From the NCBI RefSeq assembly GCF_050303215.1, contig NZ_JBNLBH010000020.1, positions 1 through 64,000 of the forward strand: a DNA stretch of 64,000 nucleotides, written 5' to 3'. Made by a program: the position numbers and the translations under genes. How positions within the stretch are numbered: position 1 is the stretch's first letter; the number at the start of each line of letters is the position of its first letter. The notes beneath the pieces were generated by a model. It worked only from the letters and a program-made list of their open reading frames with translations. It was not told where the DNA came from and did not search any database. Below, piece after piece: positions 6,428 through 20,279 of this stretch. Source of the DNA: Haliangium sp050303215 (GTDB taxonomy: Bacteria; Myxococcota_A; Polyangia; Haliangiales; Haliangiaceae).

Positions 6428-8608
6428 TCAGCCCGCGATCGGGCTCAGTCGGACCGGGACGCCGTTGAGCACTGACTGGCCGGCGATGCTGTCGACCTCG
6501 GCGTCATCCGTCCAGTCGTTGGCCGAAACCCCTCCTCGGCGGGCGGCGACGCGCTGGCGCTCGCCGAGGGCCGCGTGTCCGAAACCGTGCGGCAAGCTCA
6601 CCACCCCGGGGCGGATGTCCGCGCTGACACGGACGTCTACCGGCCCGCGATGCACTCGGCTCTCCAAGATCGCCGGACCACCGTCCGCGATACCGAGGCG
6701 CTCGGCGTCGCTGGGGTGCACCAGCAGCTCACAGCGCTCGCGCTTCGAGGCGAGCGGGGCCACGTTGTGCAGCCAGGAGTTGCTCGCCTTGAGGTGCCGC
6801 CTGCCGATCAGCAACAGCTCGTCGCTGGGCGCGGGCGCGAGCTCGCCGGCCAGCGCCCGCATCTGCTCCACGATCAGCGCCGGCGCGAGCTGGATGCGGC
6901 GGCCGCGGTGGTACACGCGCCGGCGAACCCCGGGCTTCAATGGGCCCAGGTCGACGCCGTGCGGCGCCGCCTGCAGCTTGCGCGGGTTCAGGCCCTTGCT
7001 CCAGGGCAGGAAGTGATCGCCGTACGGGCCCATCCGCAGCGCCCAGCCGGCGAGGTGGGCCGGGGTGATCCGGATGCGGAGCGCGCGCAAGAGGGCGTCG
7101 AGCGGACGCATGGCCATAATCCCGCCGCCCATGCGCTCGGCCAGCTCGAGCACGATCTGCCAGTCGAGGCGCTGCTCGGGGCCCGGCGCGAGCGCCGGCT
7201 GCGACCACCGCACCGCGTCGTGCACGGCCATGTTGGCGAAGAAGAAGTCGACGTGGTCCTCGGCCAGCGTCGAGGCCGGCGGCAAGATGTAATCGGCGTG
7301 GCGCGTGGTCTCGTTGACGTAGACGTCGATCGAGACCATGAAGTCGAGCTCGGCGAGGGCGCGGTCGATGCGGGTGCCGTTGGGCACCGCCCGCACCGGG
7401 TTGCCGGCGCAGGTGATGAGCGCCCGAACCTGACCGTCGCCCGGGGTCTCGATCTCCTCGGCCAACACGACCGAGGGCAGCTCGCCCACGGTCTCGGGCA
7501 GGCCGCGCACACGACTGGTGTAGCGCCCACGCCCGTCAGCCCCGGTGAGCCGGGCGAGGCGCGCGACGTCCACGGCGGGGGTCGCGAACATCGCCCCGCC
7601 GACCCGACCCAAGCGACCGGCGACGATGTTCAGCAGCTCGACCGCGTAGCACGCCAGGGTCGCGTAGCGGGCGGTGGATGGGCCCATGCGGGAGTAGGCC
7701 ACGCTGGTCGGGGCGTCGGCGAACTCGGTCGCGAGGCGCGCGATCGTCCCCGCGGGCAAGCCCGCGAACGGCTCGACCGCGTCCGGGGTGAAGGGGTCCA
7801 GCGCGGCGACGATGTCATCGAGGCCGCGCGTGTGTCGACCGAGGTCGCGGCGGTCGACCCGGTCGTGGTGCACGAGGTAGTGGGCCATGGCGAGGACCAG
7901 GGCCGCGTCCGTGCCGGGCCGGATCGAGATGTGCTCGTCCGCGATCGCGGCGGTCTCGCTGCGCCGTGGATCGACGACGACGAGCTTGCCGCCGCGCTGT
8001 CGCAGCGCGCGCAAGCGCCCCTTGGCGTTGGGCGCGGTCATCATGCTGCCGTTGGAGACCACCGGGTTGGCGCCGATGCACAGCAGATAGTCCGTGCGGT
8101 CGAGATCGGGCACGGAGATGGACATCGTGCTGCCGTAGAGCAGGTGCGCGGCCGCGAACCGGGCGCTGCTGTCGAGCGAGGCCACGCCCATCCAGTTGCG
8201 GGTGCCGAGCGCCTGTCGCAGCGCGTTGAGCACCAGCAGGGTGCTGTACTTGTGGGCGAACACGGTGCCCATGTAGACCGCGACGGCGTCTTTGCCGTGG
8301 CTGCGCTGGATCGAGCCCAGCCGCTCGGCGATGTCGTCGAAGGCCTGCGCCCACGACACCGCCTCGAAGCCGCCATCCGCGGTCCGGCGCAGCGGCGTCG
8401 ACAGCCGATCGGGATCGCCCTCTATGCCGAGCAGGTGGGCGCCCTTGGGGCAGATATAGCCGTTCGAGGTCACGTCCTTGGGGTTGGGGCGGACGGAGAC
8501 CGGACGGCCTTCGTCCATGGTGACCGCCAAGCCACAGCCCGCTTCGCACAGCAAGCACACGTGGTAGTGCTCGCTGGTCGCCGTTTTCGAACCGTTGGAC
8601 CGTTCCAT
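6428..8608 (-). CDS. Molybdopterin-dependent oxidoreductase (DMSO reductase family)
   Basis: A 726-residue enzyme. The N-terminal [4Fe-4S] motif is C18-x2-C21-x3-C25-x27-C53, followed by Lys55, as in formate dehydrogenase/assimilatory nitrate reductase relatives. The Mo-bisMGD domains follow (VPDLDRTDYLLCIGANPVVS, NPVRAVPNG, YVNETTRHADYILPP), then the C-terminal MopB dinucleotide-binding domain from about residue 600 (LLIGRRHLKASNSWLHN, SLPHGFGH). There is no Tat signal, so it should be cytoplasmic. At the position that usually holds the Mo-ligating Cys/Sec (R-x-C/U) the sequence reads SSARFAA, so that ligand is absent. Related bacterial oxidoreductases share this, and their substrates are mostly unknown. 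ATG at 8608 directly precedes the cluster domain. No partner subunit is adjacent. Confidence 0.88.
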   Translation of the reverse strand: MERSNGSKTATSEHYHVCLLCEAGCGLAVTMDEGRPVSVRPNPKDVTSNGYICPKGAHLLGIEGDPDRLSTPLRRTADGGFEAVSWAQAFDDIAERLGSIQRSHGKDAVAVYMGTVFAHKYSTLLVLNALRQALGTRNWMGVASLDSSARFAAAHLLYGSTMSISVPDLDRTDYLLCIGANPVVSNGSMMTAPNAKGRLRALRQRGGKLVVVDPRRSETAAIADEHISIRPGTDAALVLAMAHYLVHHDRVDRRDLGRHTRGLDDIVAALDPFTPDAVEPFAGLPAGTIARLATEFADAPTSVAYSRMGPSTARYATLACYAVELLNIVAGRLGRVGGAMFATPAVDVARLARLTGADGRGRYTSRVRGLPETVGELPSVVLAEEIETPGDGQVRALITCAGNPVRAVPNGTRIDRALAELDFMVSIDVYVNETTRHADYILPPASTLAEDHVDFFFANMAVHDAVRWSQPALAPGPEQRLDWQIVLELAERMGGGIMAMRPLDALLRALRIRITPAHLAGWALRMGPYGDHFLPWSKGLNPRKLQAAPHGVDLGPLKPGVRRRVYHRGRRIQLAPALIVEQMRALAGELAPAPSDELLLIGRRHLKASNSWLHNVAPLASKRERCELLVHPSDAERLGIADGGPAILESRVHRGPVDVRVSADIRPGVVSLPHGFGHAALGERQRVAARRGGVSANDWTDDAEVDSIAGQSVLNGVPVRLSPIAG

Positions 8609-8700
8609 GGCGCGGGAGTATATGCCGGACCCGGTAGGTCCGTGGGTATCGACGCCCGGCGCAGGCGCGGGCGGCGCGCAGGTGCGGGACCGGCGCGCGC

Positions 8701-9447
8701 TCAGCGGCCGCGCGCGAGCATGGACGGGGGCGGCAGGAGCGGGGCCAGGACCCGGCGGGGGTCGAGGGCGTCGCCGTCGATGCGGAGCTCGAAGTGCAGG
8801 TGCGGGCCGGTGGCGCGGCCGGTGGCGCCGACGGCGCCGATGCGATCACCGGCTTCGACCCGCTGGCCGCGGTCGACCCGGATGCGGCTGAGGTGGGCGT
8901 AGCGGGTCTCGACCCCGGCGCCGTGGTCGATGATGATCAGGCGCCCGTAGCTGCCGCGGCGGCGGGCGTAGCGGATCACGCCGGGGCCGGCGGCGTAGAC
9001 CGGGGCCCCGCGGTCGGCCTTGTAGTCGACGCCGCGGTGCATGCGGCGGTGGCGGCGGCGACGGCGGAAGGGGTCGCGGCGGTAGCCGAAGCCGGAGCTC
9101 TCTTCGCCGGCGACCGGGGCCACGAGCAGGCCGGCCAGGACCTGGGCCGGGGTGGGCGCGGGGCCGGCTTCGGGCAGCCAGTGGGCGCACCAGGCGAGGG
9201 CGTCGCGCAGGCCACCGGTGAGCCAGCGGACCACCAGGGTGGGCGAGCCGAGCACGTCGTCGCCGCGCCAGGGCTGGGCCGGCCAGGCGCGCATGAGCTC
9301 GGGGCGATCGCGGTCGAGTCCGACGCCGACGCTGTCGGCGCGAGCCTGGGGCATGGCCACCGGGCCGAGCCAGGCGATGGTGCAGAGCAGCGCGGCCAGC
9401 CAGACGACCGGGCGCGCGCCGCAGCGGGCGAAGCGGAGGTGTTGCAT
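8701..9447 (-). CDS. M23 (LytM-type) metallopeptidase
   Basis: A 248-residue protein with an N-terminal Arg-containing hydrophobic signal (cleavage probably after QARA) and a short linker. The C-terminal ~125 residues form a LytM/peptidase M23 domain: HRGVDYKADRG gives the first zinc ligands, HLHFEL the last, with YAHLSRIRVDRGQ between them. It is expected to cleave peptidoglycan cross-bridges in the periplasm or to act as a septal/division regulator. An arginine-rich stretch (RRDPFRRRRRHRRMHRG) precedes the first histidine and may bind anionic polymer. ATG at 9447 fits the signal peptide; the longer frame upstream is low-complexity and was rejected. Confidence 0.85.
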   Translation of the reverse strand: MQHLRFARCGARPVVWLAALLCTIAWLGPVAMPQARADSVGVGLDRDRPELMRAWPAQPWRGDDVLGSPTLVVRWLTGGLRDALAWCAHWLPEAGPAPTPAQVLAGLLVAPVAGEESSGFGYRRDPFRRRRRHRRMHRGVDYKADRGAPVYAAGPGVIRYARRRGSYGRLIIIDHGAGVETRYAHLSRIRVDRGQRVEAGDRIGAVGATGRATGPHLHFELRIDGDALDPRRVLAPLLPPPSMLARGR

Positions 9448-9610
9448 GGCGGGCTCCGAGCCCCGACTCCGGCCCGGGCGCACGCGCACGCGCACCCGGC
9501 GACCACGGTCGGCGACGGGGCGGGATGGTTGCGACGACGCGCGCGCCACGTCAAGGCCTGGGCGGGAATACTTGCCAAGCCGACGACCTTGGTCGCAGAC
9601 TGCCCCTGCC

Positions 9611-10099
9611 GTGTCCAAGCCTTGGTTGCTCATCGCCACCGCCGTGGTGGCGGCGCTGTCCCTGTTCGCCGGCACCTTCTCCGTGGCCTGGTGGGTGCAC
9701 GACGACGGCGCGCTGAAGGTGGATGTGGGCCTGCTCGAGGCCCGGACATGCCAGTCCCAGGCCCCCGACGAGCCGTGCGCGACCGTGGCCCTGGGCCGGC
9801 TGGTGTCGGCCCCGGATCTGCGCTGGGTGCGAGTGGGGACCGGGGCCTACGCGGCGGCCTGGATGGCGGCGGTGCTGTGCCTGGCGATGGCCGGGATGGC
9901 CGCGGCCGGCAAGCGCAGCGGGCTGCTGTCACGCACGGCCCTGGTGGCGGTGGCCAGCACGCTCACGACCGGGATCATGTTCGTGGTCTGGGCGCCCGTC
10001 GACGTGGCCCGCGGGCCCAGCGTCAGCATGGCCTGTTTCCTCGCCGGCGCCGCCCTGGGGCTGGTGGCGGTGGCGCTGTCCCTGCGCCGGCCGAGCTGA
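9611..10099 (+). CDS. Small four-helix integral membrane protein
   Basis: A 162-residue protein with four hydrophobic segments. The first is at residues 4-26; a polar loop with two cysteines (ARTCQSQAPDEPCATV) follows; then come helices at about 75-97, 103-125 and 130-155. The layout (TM1, long extracytoplasmic loop with a Cys pair, TM2-4) recalls claudin/tetraspan-like bacterial proteins, but no family is assigned. GTG at 9611 begins just before TM1. The gene diverges from the M23 peptidase across 163 bp, and the next plus-strand gene starts 140 bp downstream. Confidence 0.65.
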   Translation: MSKPWLLIATAVVAALSLFAGTFSVAWWVHDDGALKVDVGLLEARTCQSQAPDEPCATVALGRLVSAPDLRWVRVGTGAYAAAWMAAVLCLAMAGMAAAGKRSGLLSRTALVAVASTLTTGIMFVVWAPVDVARGPSVSMACFLAGAALGLVAVALSLRRPS

Positions 10100-10239
10100 G
10101 GCGCGCGCCGGCCCGAGGGGCAAATCCGGGCTGGCGGTGAATCCACACCGGCCCGGCCGCGTCCGAGCCAATGGTCGCCCAACGCCCCCGAGCCCCCCTT
10201 TGCCATCTCGGGCCAGTTGGCGCACACTGGAGCCTGATT

Positions 10240-11208
10240 ATGTCGCAGTTCCGCTCGCTGATAGTCGCGGCCCTGGTCGCGCTCGTGAGCCTCGCGAGCG
10301 CCCCGGCCGAAGCCGGCGACGGGCAGCGCGCGCTCGGCCTCCTGCCCCGCAACACCACCCTGGTCGCGACCTGGAACGTGGCCCGCACTCGGTTGAGCAA
10401 GGTCGGCCCGGGGCTGGTGGACATCCTCGCCGATGGCAACATCATCAGCGGGACGGTGCAGCGGCTGCGCAAGCGCATGAAGCTCGATTGGCGCCGCGAT
10501 ATCGACACCGTGGTGCTGGGCATGGGGGACACGGTGTCGCGCGCGGGCCCGCTGATCATGCTGATCGAGGGCAGCCTGGATCGCGACAAGCTGCTGAACG
10601 CGGCCAGCAAGGAGCGCGGCTTTCGCGCCTTGGTCCACCGCGGCCAGGACTATTATCAGGTGGGGCGGGCCGAGATCGCGTTCGTGGACGGGTTCTGGGT
10701 CACCACCCGCAAGGGCTCGATGTCCCTCGTCATCGACGTGTTTCGCGGTCAGGCGCCGTCAGTGCGGCGCAACAAGACGGTGATGAAGCTGCTGGGCGCG
10801 GCCGACCTGGGCAAGGACATGTGGTGCGTGTTCGCGGTGCCTAAATCGATGCGCGAAGAGCTGGCGGCCGGGCAGTCGCTGCGCGCGGTGACCGGGAGCG
10901 TGGACTTCAAGCAGCGGGTGCGGGCGCGGGTGCGACTGGGGCTGGCCGACCGGGCCTCGGTCATCGCCCTGGGCACGTGGCTGAGCACCCAGGGCCCGGA
11001 GGACGAGGACCTGCGCGCCATGGGCCTTAGCGATGCCATCCGGGGCGCGGCCCTGTCGCGGCGCAAGAACAGCCTCGACCTGGTGATCAACTTGTCGCCC
11101 AAGGATATCTCCCAGCTCGAGCGCTACCTGCGCGAGAGCGCGGCCGAGCGCGCCGGCGGTGCCACCGGCGACAGCGGCGACGCAGGCGACAGCGGCGACG
11201 CAGGCTGA
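10240..11208 (+). CDS. Secreted protein of unknown function
   Basis: A 322-residue protein with a clear Sec signal (cleavage probably after APAEA at ~residue 25). The mature part is mixed alpha/beta with no recognised domain; visible features are LLPRNTTLVATWNVARTRL, VVLGMGDTVSR and LGLADRASVIALGTWLS. It ends in a short Gly/Asp/Ser repeat (GDSGDAGDSGDAG). The general shape resembles myxobacterial periplasmic proteins annotated only as hypothetical. ATG at 10240 has GGAG about ten bases upstream. It converges on the L,D-transpeptidase gene with a 10-bp gap. Confidence 0.65.
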   Translation: MSQFRSLIVAALVALVSLASAPAEAGDGQRALGLLPRNTTLVATWNVARTRLSKVGPGLVDILADGNIISGTVQRLRKRMKLDWRRDIDTVVLGMGDTVSRAGPLIMLIEGSLDRDKLLNAASKERGFRALVHRGQDYYQVGRAEIAFVDGFWVTTRKGSMSLVIDVFRGQAPSVRRNKTVMKLLGAADLGKDMWCVFAVPKSMREELAAGQSLRAVTGSVDFKQRVRARVRLGLADRASVIALGTWLSTQGPEDEDLRAMGLSDAIRGAALSRRKNSLDLVINLSPKDISQLERYLRESAAERAGGATGDSGDAGDSGDAG

Positions 11209-11218
11209 GGGGCGCGGC

Positions 11219-12937
11219 TCAGGCGGGGTTGTCGTCCGAGCGGGCGACTTGCTCGGGGCCGCCGTGGATGCGCAGCTCGGGCTCGGGGTCGGCCTTGCTG
11301 CGCACGCGCACCAGCGAGCCGGGGTGGTCGGGGGTGCCGTGGGCCATGCTCCACCCGGGCGGGACCTGGGGATCGGACCAGAAGTAGAGGAAGCGGGCGT
11401 CGCGCGGGGCCAGGTTGATGCAGCCGTGGCTGCGCGAGGTGCCGAAGCCCTCGTGCCAGTAGGCGGTGTGCAAGGCCAGATCTTTGGAGAAGAACTGCGA
11501 CCACGGCACCGTGGCCACCGAGTACGGCGACTCGGCCCCGAGGTCGCGCATGTCGGTCTCGGCGAACTTGATCCAGTTGCGGTACAGGCCGGTCTCGGTG
11601 GGGTTTTGGCGGGTGCCCGAGGAGATCAGGGTGACGTACACCGGCTCGCGGCCCTCGTAGGCCACCAGCACCTGCTGGTCGAGGTCGATGTCGAACCAGC
11701 GCTCGTGCCCGCGCACCTGGGCGGGCGCGGCCGCGGTCGCGGCCAGACGCATGTCGCCGGCGCGCACCCACTCGCCCTCGCCGATGCGGTAGGCCACGGC
11801 CTCGCCGGCCTGGTCGCGGGCGATGTCGTGCACGGACACGGGCACGCGCGGGGCGATCTTGCGCACCACCCGGCCGCCCTCGGCGGCGCTGTGCACGGGC
11901 ACCAGGGTGCGATAGCGGCGGCCCATCAGCGGGAACCCGAGCGGCAGGCTCAGGCCGGTGTCGTCGCCGAGGCGGGTGCCCTGGAAGGTGCTGGGCTCGA
12001 ACTCGCGGATGTGCTTGGCGGCCAGGTACTCGCCCTCGCGCTTGTCGATGAGCCAGTAGTCGAGCGCGCTGGGGACCGCGGTCGCCGAGGTCGCGCCGGG
12101 CTCGCCGGGCTCGCCGGTTTCGCCGGTTTCGCCGGGCTCGCCGGACGGCGCGGGCGCGGAAGGCTCCGACCCGGCGGCGGCGCCGGGGACCTTCATGCGC
12201 TGCTCACCGTAGCGGCGCACCATCACCGAGCCGACGAGCTGGCGGTGGGTCACCAGGCCCTCCTCGGTGAGGCGCGCGGTGCGCACGCCCTCGGCGATGA
12301 CGCGACCGTACACGCCGGGCACGATCTCGCCCACGCCGAGCCGGGGCACCTCGACGCCCCAGGTCCGGCGCGGGCTCGGCTCGAGGTACTCTTCACAGAC
12401 CCAGCCCCGGGGCTCGATCTCGACCCAGCGGCCCTCGCAGCCCTCACCCTCGACCACCTGCTGCCAGCCCACCCGGATGTCGCGGGCGATGGTGCCGATG
12501 CGCTCGGCGTCCGGGTGCGGGGTCGCCCGCACCGAGATCGAGCGGGTCAGCCGCAGCGAGGCCACGTCGTCGGGGAAGCCGGGCGCAGACGGCGGCGTCG
12601 GCGCGGTGGAGGTCGCGGCCGGATCGTCGGCTTCGTCCGCATCGTCGATCGCGCCGGGCTCGGCCGCGGAGGCCGGCGACGCCGCCACCGGGTCGGGCCC
12701 GCTCTCAGCGATCTCAGTAGTGGCGCCGCGGGTCTCGGACTCGGGCTCGGGCTCGCCAGCGCAGCCGACGAGCGCGAGCACGCCGAGCACGCCGAGCACG
12801 AGCGCGTCGACCCCGGACCAGGTCGCGAGAGGATGTCCGGCGACGCCGACACCGAGGCTCGGGCGCAGACCGACCCAGGGCCACGCCGACGGTGGCAACG
12901 CGCGACGCGAGGGCGAGTATCGCGGGAGGATACGCAT
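11219..12937 (-). CDS. L,D-transpeptidase (YkuD) lipoprotein
   Basis: A 572-residue envelope enzyme. The N-terminus is a long signal with lipobox LVGC near residue 59, then an acidic, Ala/Pro-rich linker. An SH3-like stretch follows at ~130-190 (SISVRATPHPDAERIG), with a further linker containing GEPGETGETGEPGEPG. The C-terminal YkuD domain (~430-545) carries the catalytic motif SHGCINL preceded by HTAYWHEGFGTSR. L,D-transpeptidases make 3-3 peptidoglycan cross-links or anchor proteins to the wall. The lipobox implies membrane anchoring, an unusual architecture compared with short YkuD proteins. ATG at 12937 is the only start giving an intact signal. Confidence 0.88.
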   Translation of the reverse strand: MRILPRYSPSRRALPPSAWPWVGLRPSLGVGVAGHPLATWSGVDALVLGVLGVLALVGCAGEPEPESETRGATTEIAESGPDPVAASPASAAEPGAIDDADEADDPAATSTAPTPPSAPGFPDDVASLRLTRSISVRATPHPDAERIGTIARDIRVGWQQVVEGEGCEGRWVEIEPRGWVCEEYLEPSPRRTWGVEVPRLGVGEIVPGVYGRVIAEGVRTARLTEEGLVTHRQLVGSVMVRRYGEQRMKVPGAAAGSEPSAPAPSGEPGETGETGEPGEPGATSATAVPSALDYWLIDKREGEYLAAKHIREFEPSTFQGTRLGDDTGLSLPLGFPLMGRRYRTLVPVHSAAEGGRVVRKIAPRVPVSVHDIARDQAGEAVAYRIGEGEWVRAGDMRLAATAAAPAQVRGHERWFDIDLDQQVLVAYEGREPVYVTLISSGTRQNPTETGLYRNWIKFAETDMRDLGAESPYSVATVPWSQFFSKDLALHTAYWHEGFGTSRSHGCINLAPRDARFLYFWSDPQVPPGWSMAHGTPDHPGSLVRVRSKADPEPELRIHGGPEQVARSDDNPA

Positions 12938-13024
12938 GGGACGCGGTTCTCCACGTGTAACACATTCCCGCGGCGGGGCCCATTTCGTACTGGTTTCGCG
13001 CCCGGTGCCGAGCGCGGCGGCGGC

Positions 13025-13741
13025 TCAGGACCCGAACAGGCGCGCGAAGGTGGCCGCGAGCTGGTCCTTGGCGTGGTCGCGCAGCGGGGTGCCGTGTCCG
13101 CTCAGCAGGTGCTTGAACTGCAGGGCCTCGACGCGCTCGAAGTCGGGGGCCTTGGGCTCGCACGACCGCAGCCAGCCCGGGCCCACGTTGGCCGGGGCGA
13201 AGAAGCCGAACTCCTTCATCTTCTGGGCCGAGTCGTCGCTGAAGTAGCGATCGGGCTCGGTCCAGTTCTGCAGGCTGTCGCAGGCGATGAGCACGCCGCC
13301 CTCGCGCTCGAGCAAGAGCAGGCCCTCGGGCTGGGCCGAGGTGTCGAAGGTGAACAGCGAACAGCCGCCAAAGGGCATCTCGCCCCCGACCACCAGCTCG
13401 CGATCGGTGCTCAGCCCGCGCTCGTGGGTCATGCCCGGCAGGGCCCACAAGGTGGCGCCGTAGCGGTCGACGTAGAAGGGGTCGTCGATGCCGTGGAAGG
13501 AGCCCAGCTTGACCACGTTGTCGACCTTGCCGAGCGCGTCGAGCGCGGCCAGGCCGGCGTCGTCCAGCCTGACGGTGTTGATGAGGGTGAGCGCGCCGCC
13601 GTCGCGGACCACGGTCATGTTGCGGCTGAACTGCCAGTCGACGCCCATGTACTTGGGCCGGGTGGTGCCGGTGACGAAGAAGACGTCGGGAAACACTTCT
13701 TCGAGCGCGCCGTGGGGCATGACGGGGGTGTAATCGCTCAT
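13025..13741 (-). CDS. Metallo-beta-lactamase-fold-like protein
   Basis: A 238-residue protein with the overall rhythm of MBL-fold hydrolases: LTLINTVRLDDAGLAAL, then FHGIDDPFY, then VLIACDSLQNW, and SGHGTPL near the C-terminus. The usual HxHxDH zinc motif is reduced to FHGIDD, so metal binding would be altered or lost; a lipid or glyoxalase-type role is possible but unproven. ATG at 13741 has AAGGAG with good spacing. It is the last gene of a minus-strand unit with the EEP protein (37-bp gap), TerB-like protein and cystathionine beta-synthase. Confidence 0.7.
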   Translation of the reverse strand: MSDYTPVMPHGALEEVFPDVFFVTGTTRPKYMGVDWQFSRNMTVVRDGGALTLINTVRLDDAGLAALDALGKVDNVVKLGSFHGIDDPFYVDRYGATLWALPGMTHERGLSTDRELVVGGEMPFGGCSLFTFDTSAQPEGLLLLEREGGVLIACDSLQNWTEPDRYFSDDSAQKMKEFGFFAPANVGPGWLRSCEPKAPDFERVEALQFKHLLSGHGTPLRDHAKDQLAATFARLFGS

Positions 13742-13778
13742 CGGGGTCTCCTTGGGTGGCGGATCCGCGGGCGCGGGC

Positions 13779-14648
13779 TCAGGGGGCGCGCTCGAAGCGC
13801 GCGCACAGGCCAAAGTGATCGGACGGGTACAGGTCGGGGTGGCCCGGCACCGGCTCGGTGCCCAGACGGGTGATGGCGCGCGGCCGCCAGTACGCGTCCG
13901 CGCTGCGCATGAACACGCGGTCGTAGCGGACCTGCTTGGGCTTGCGGACCAGGTCCTGAACCATGCGGTTCTCGTGGCTGTCCACGGTCCAGCCCGGGTC
14001 GCCCGGGTGCAGCGCCGGCCACACGTCGGTGTACGCGGGCGGGACGCGGGAGTTTTCGGACCAGGTGGCGCAGAAGTTCATGTCGCCCATCAGCACCGCG
14101 TGGTCGAACTCGGACAGGATGTCGAGGATCAGGCCGAACTGGACCTCGCGCGTGGGCAGCGACGGGGGCAGGCTCTCCAGGTGCACGGTGGCCACGGCCA
14201 GGCCGCCGCCGAGCTCGGCCACCAGCAGCCGCCGAGCCATGGACGAGGGCAGGTCGTGGAGGGTGTAGCGCGCGACCGGCAGCCGCGACAGCATCACCAC
14301 GCCGTAGGCCGGGAAGGTGCTGCCGTCGGCGTCCGACACCAGGTAGCGCTCGCGCACCCAGGGCGCGTCCAGCAGCATGCGCAGGAACGGCGCGGTGACC
14401 TCTTGGAAGGCGATCACGTCGGCGTCGGCGCCGGCGGCCTGGTCGAGCACGGCCTGCCAGCGGTGCTCGCGCCCGAGCTCGATGAAGAACACGTTGTGGG
14501 TGACCACGGTCAGGGCCGTCGGGCCCTGGCCCGGGTCGCCCGAGTCGACCGGGGCGCCCGAGTCACGCGCTCGCCACCGCCCGGCGCCGGGGTCGAAGCC
14601 CACCGGCGCCAGCGCGATCGGGGCGCCCACGGACCGATCGCGGGCCAT
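13779..14648 (-). CDS. Endonuclease/exonuclease/phosphatase (EEP) family protein
   Basis: A 289-residue protein with the EEP signatures in order: VVTHNVFF (first Asn), IAFQEVTAP (metal-binding Glu), VATVHLES, VLMGDMNFC (catalytic Asp/Asn) and YPSDHFGLC (terminal Asp-His). These motifs and TDP2-like spacing suggest a Mg-dependent phosphodiesterase acting on nucleic acid or phosphorylated small molecules; the substrate cannot be read from sequence. There is no signal peptide, so it should be cytoplasmic. Its ATG directly abuts the TerB-like gene's TAG, implying translational coupling. Confidence 0.82.
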   Translation of the reverse strand: MARDRSVGAPIALAPVGFDPGAGRWRARDSGAPVDSGDPGQGPTALTVVTHNVFFIELGREHRWQAVLDQAAGADADVIAFQEVTAPFLRMLLDAPWVRERYLVSDADGSTFPAYGVVMLSRLPVARYTLHDLPSSMARRLLVAELGGGLAVATVHLESLPPSLPTREVQFGLILDILSEFDHAVLMGDMNFCATWSENSRVPPAYTDVWPALHPGDPGWTVDSHENRMVQDLVRKPKQVRYDRVFMRSADAYWRPRAITRLGTEPVPGHPDLYPSDHFGLCARFERAP

Positions 14649-14978
14649 CTAGCGCGTCACCCCCAAAAGCTCGCGGATCTGGTCGAGCACCAACAGCTCG
14701 CCGCGGGCGATGTCGTTGTCGAGCAGGATCATGCGCTGGGCGGCCTCGAGCGCGGCGTCCTTGTGGGCGCGCAGGAAGCCCAGGTCGGGCGGGGGCAGCG
14801 GCGTCTCCCGGGCCAGCCAGCTCCGCACCCGGTCGCCGTCCTCGTCGTCGAGGCCGGCGCTGCGGGCCACGCTCCAGATCTGCTCGACCTCGCGGTCGTC
14901 GATGCGGTCGTCGGCCCAGGCGACCTGGAGCAGCAGCTTGATGATCTCGAGGGGGAGGCGCTGTGCGGGGGTGGTCAT
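14649..14978 (-). CDS. TerB-like small helical protein
   Basis: A 109-residue, all-helical protein with the TerB-type pattern: LLLQVAWADDRIDDREVEQIW near the N-terminus and LLVLDQIRELLGV at the end. The paired Asp residues of ADDRIDDRE match the acidic helix-helix motif of TerB/DjlA-N domains, linked to metal or stress response. It lies 42 bp downstream of the cystathionine beta-synthase gene and its stop abuts the start of the EEP gene, so all are probably one transcript. Confidence 0.72.
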   Translation of the reverse strand: MTTPAQRLPLEIIKLLLQVAWADDRIDDREVEQIWSVARSAGLDDEDGDRVRSWLARETPLPPPDLGFLRAHKDAALEAAQRMILLDNDIARGELLVLDQIRELLGVTR

Positions 14979-15020
14979 GGCGATCCGAGAGAGCGCGCCC
15001 GGCTCGGGGCCAGACGTCGC

Positions 15021-16412
<1,392 letters not shown>

Positions 16413-16551
16413 CGCAGCGAGTCAGTAGCACAGCCGCAGAAGACACGGGAGGGCTCGATGGGCTATGTTGGTGCTTTCTACGCCGAACTCGTGGGCTCTG
16501 ACCCGGTTGTACTGGAACTTTGCGACCTTTACCTGCAAGCTAGCTGACGTA
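16413..16551. promoter_or_regulatory. Divergent cbs/metH promoter region
   Basis: A 139-bp region between the starts of the minus-strand cystathionine beta-synthase and plus-strand metH. A weak candidate for metH is TTGTAC (16507-16512) with TACCTG 17 bp downstream. No SAM or SAH riboswitch core was recognised. Both homocysteine-consuming genes must be controlled from here. Confidence 0.5.
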
Positions 16552-20235
<3,684 letters not shown>

Positions 20236-20279
20236 GCGCGGCCGGCCAGTCAAGCGCCAGCCAGCCAAGCGATCCATCG

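Noticed and set aside
16413..16551. SAM/SAH riboswitch upstream of metH
   Set aside because: No GAGGAGCGCTGC-like SAH core or SAM-II/SAM-V elements were found in the 139-bp leader.
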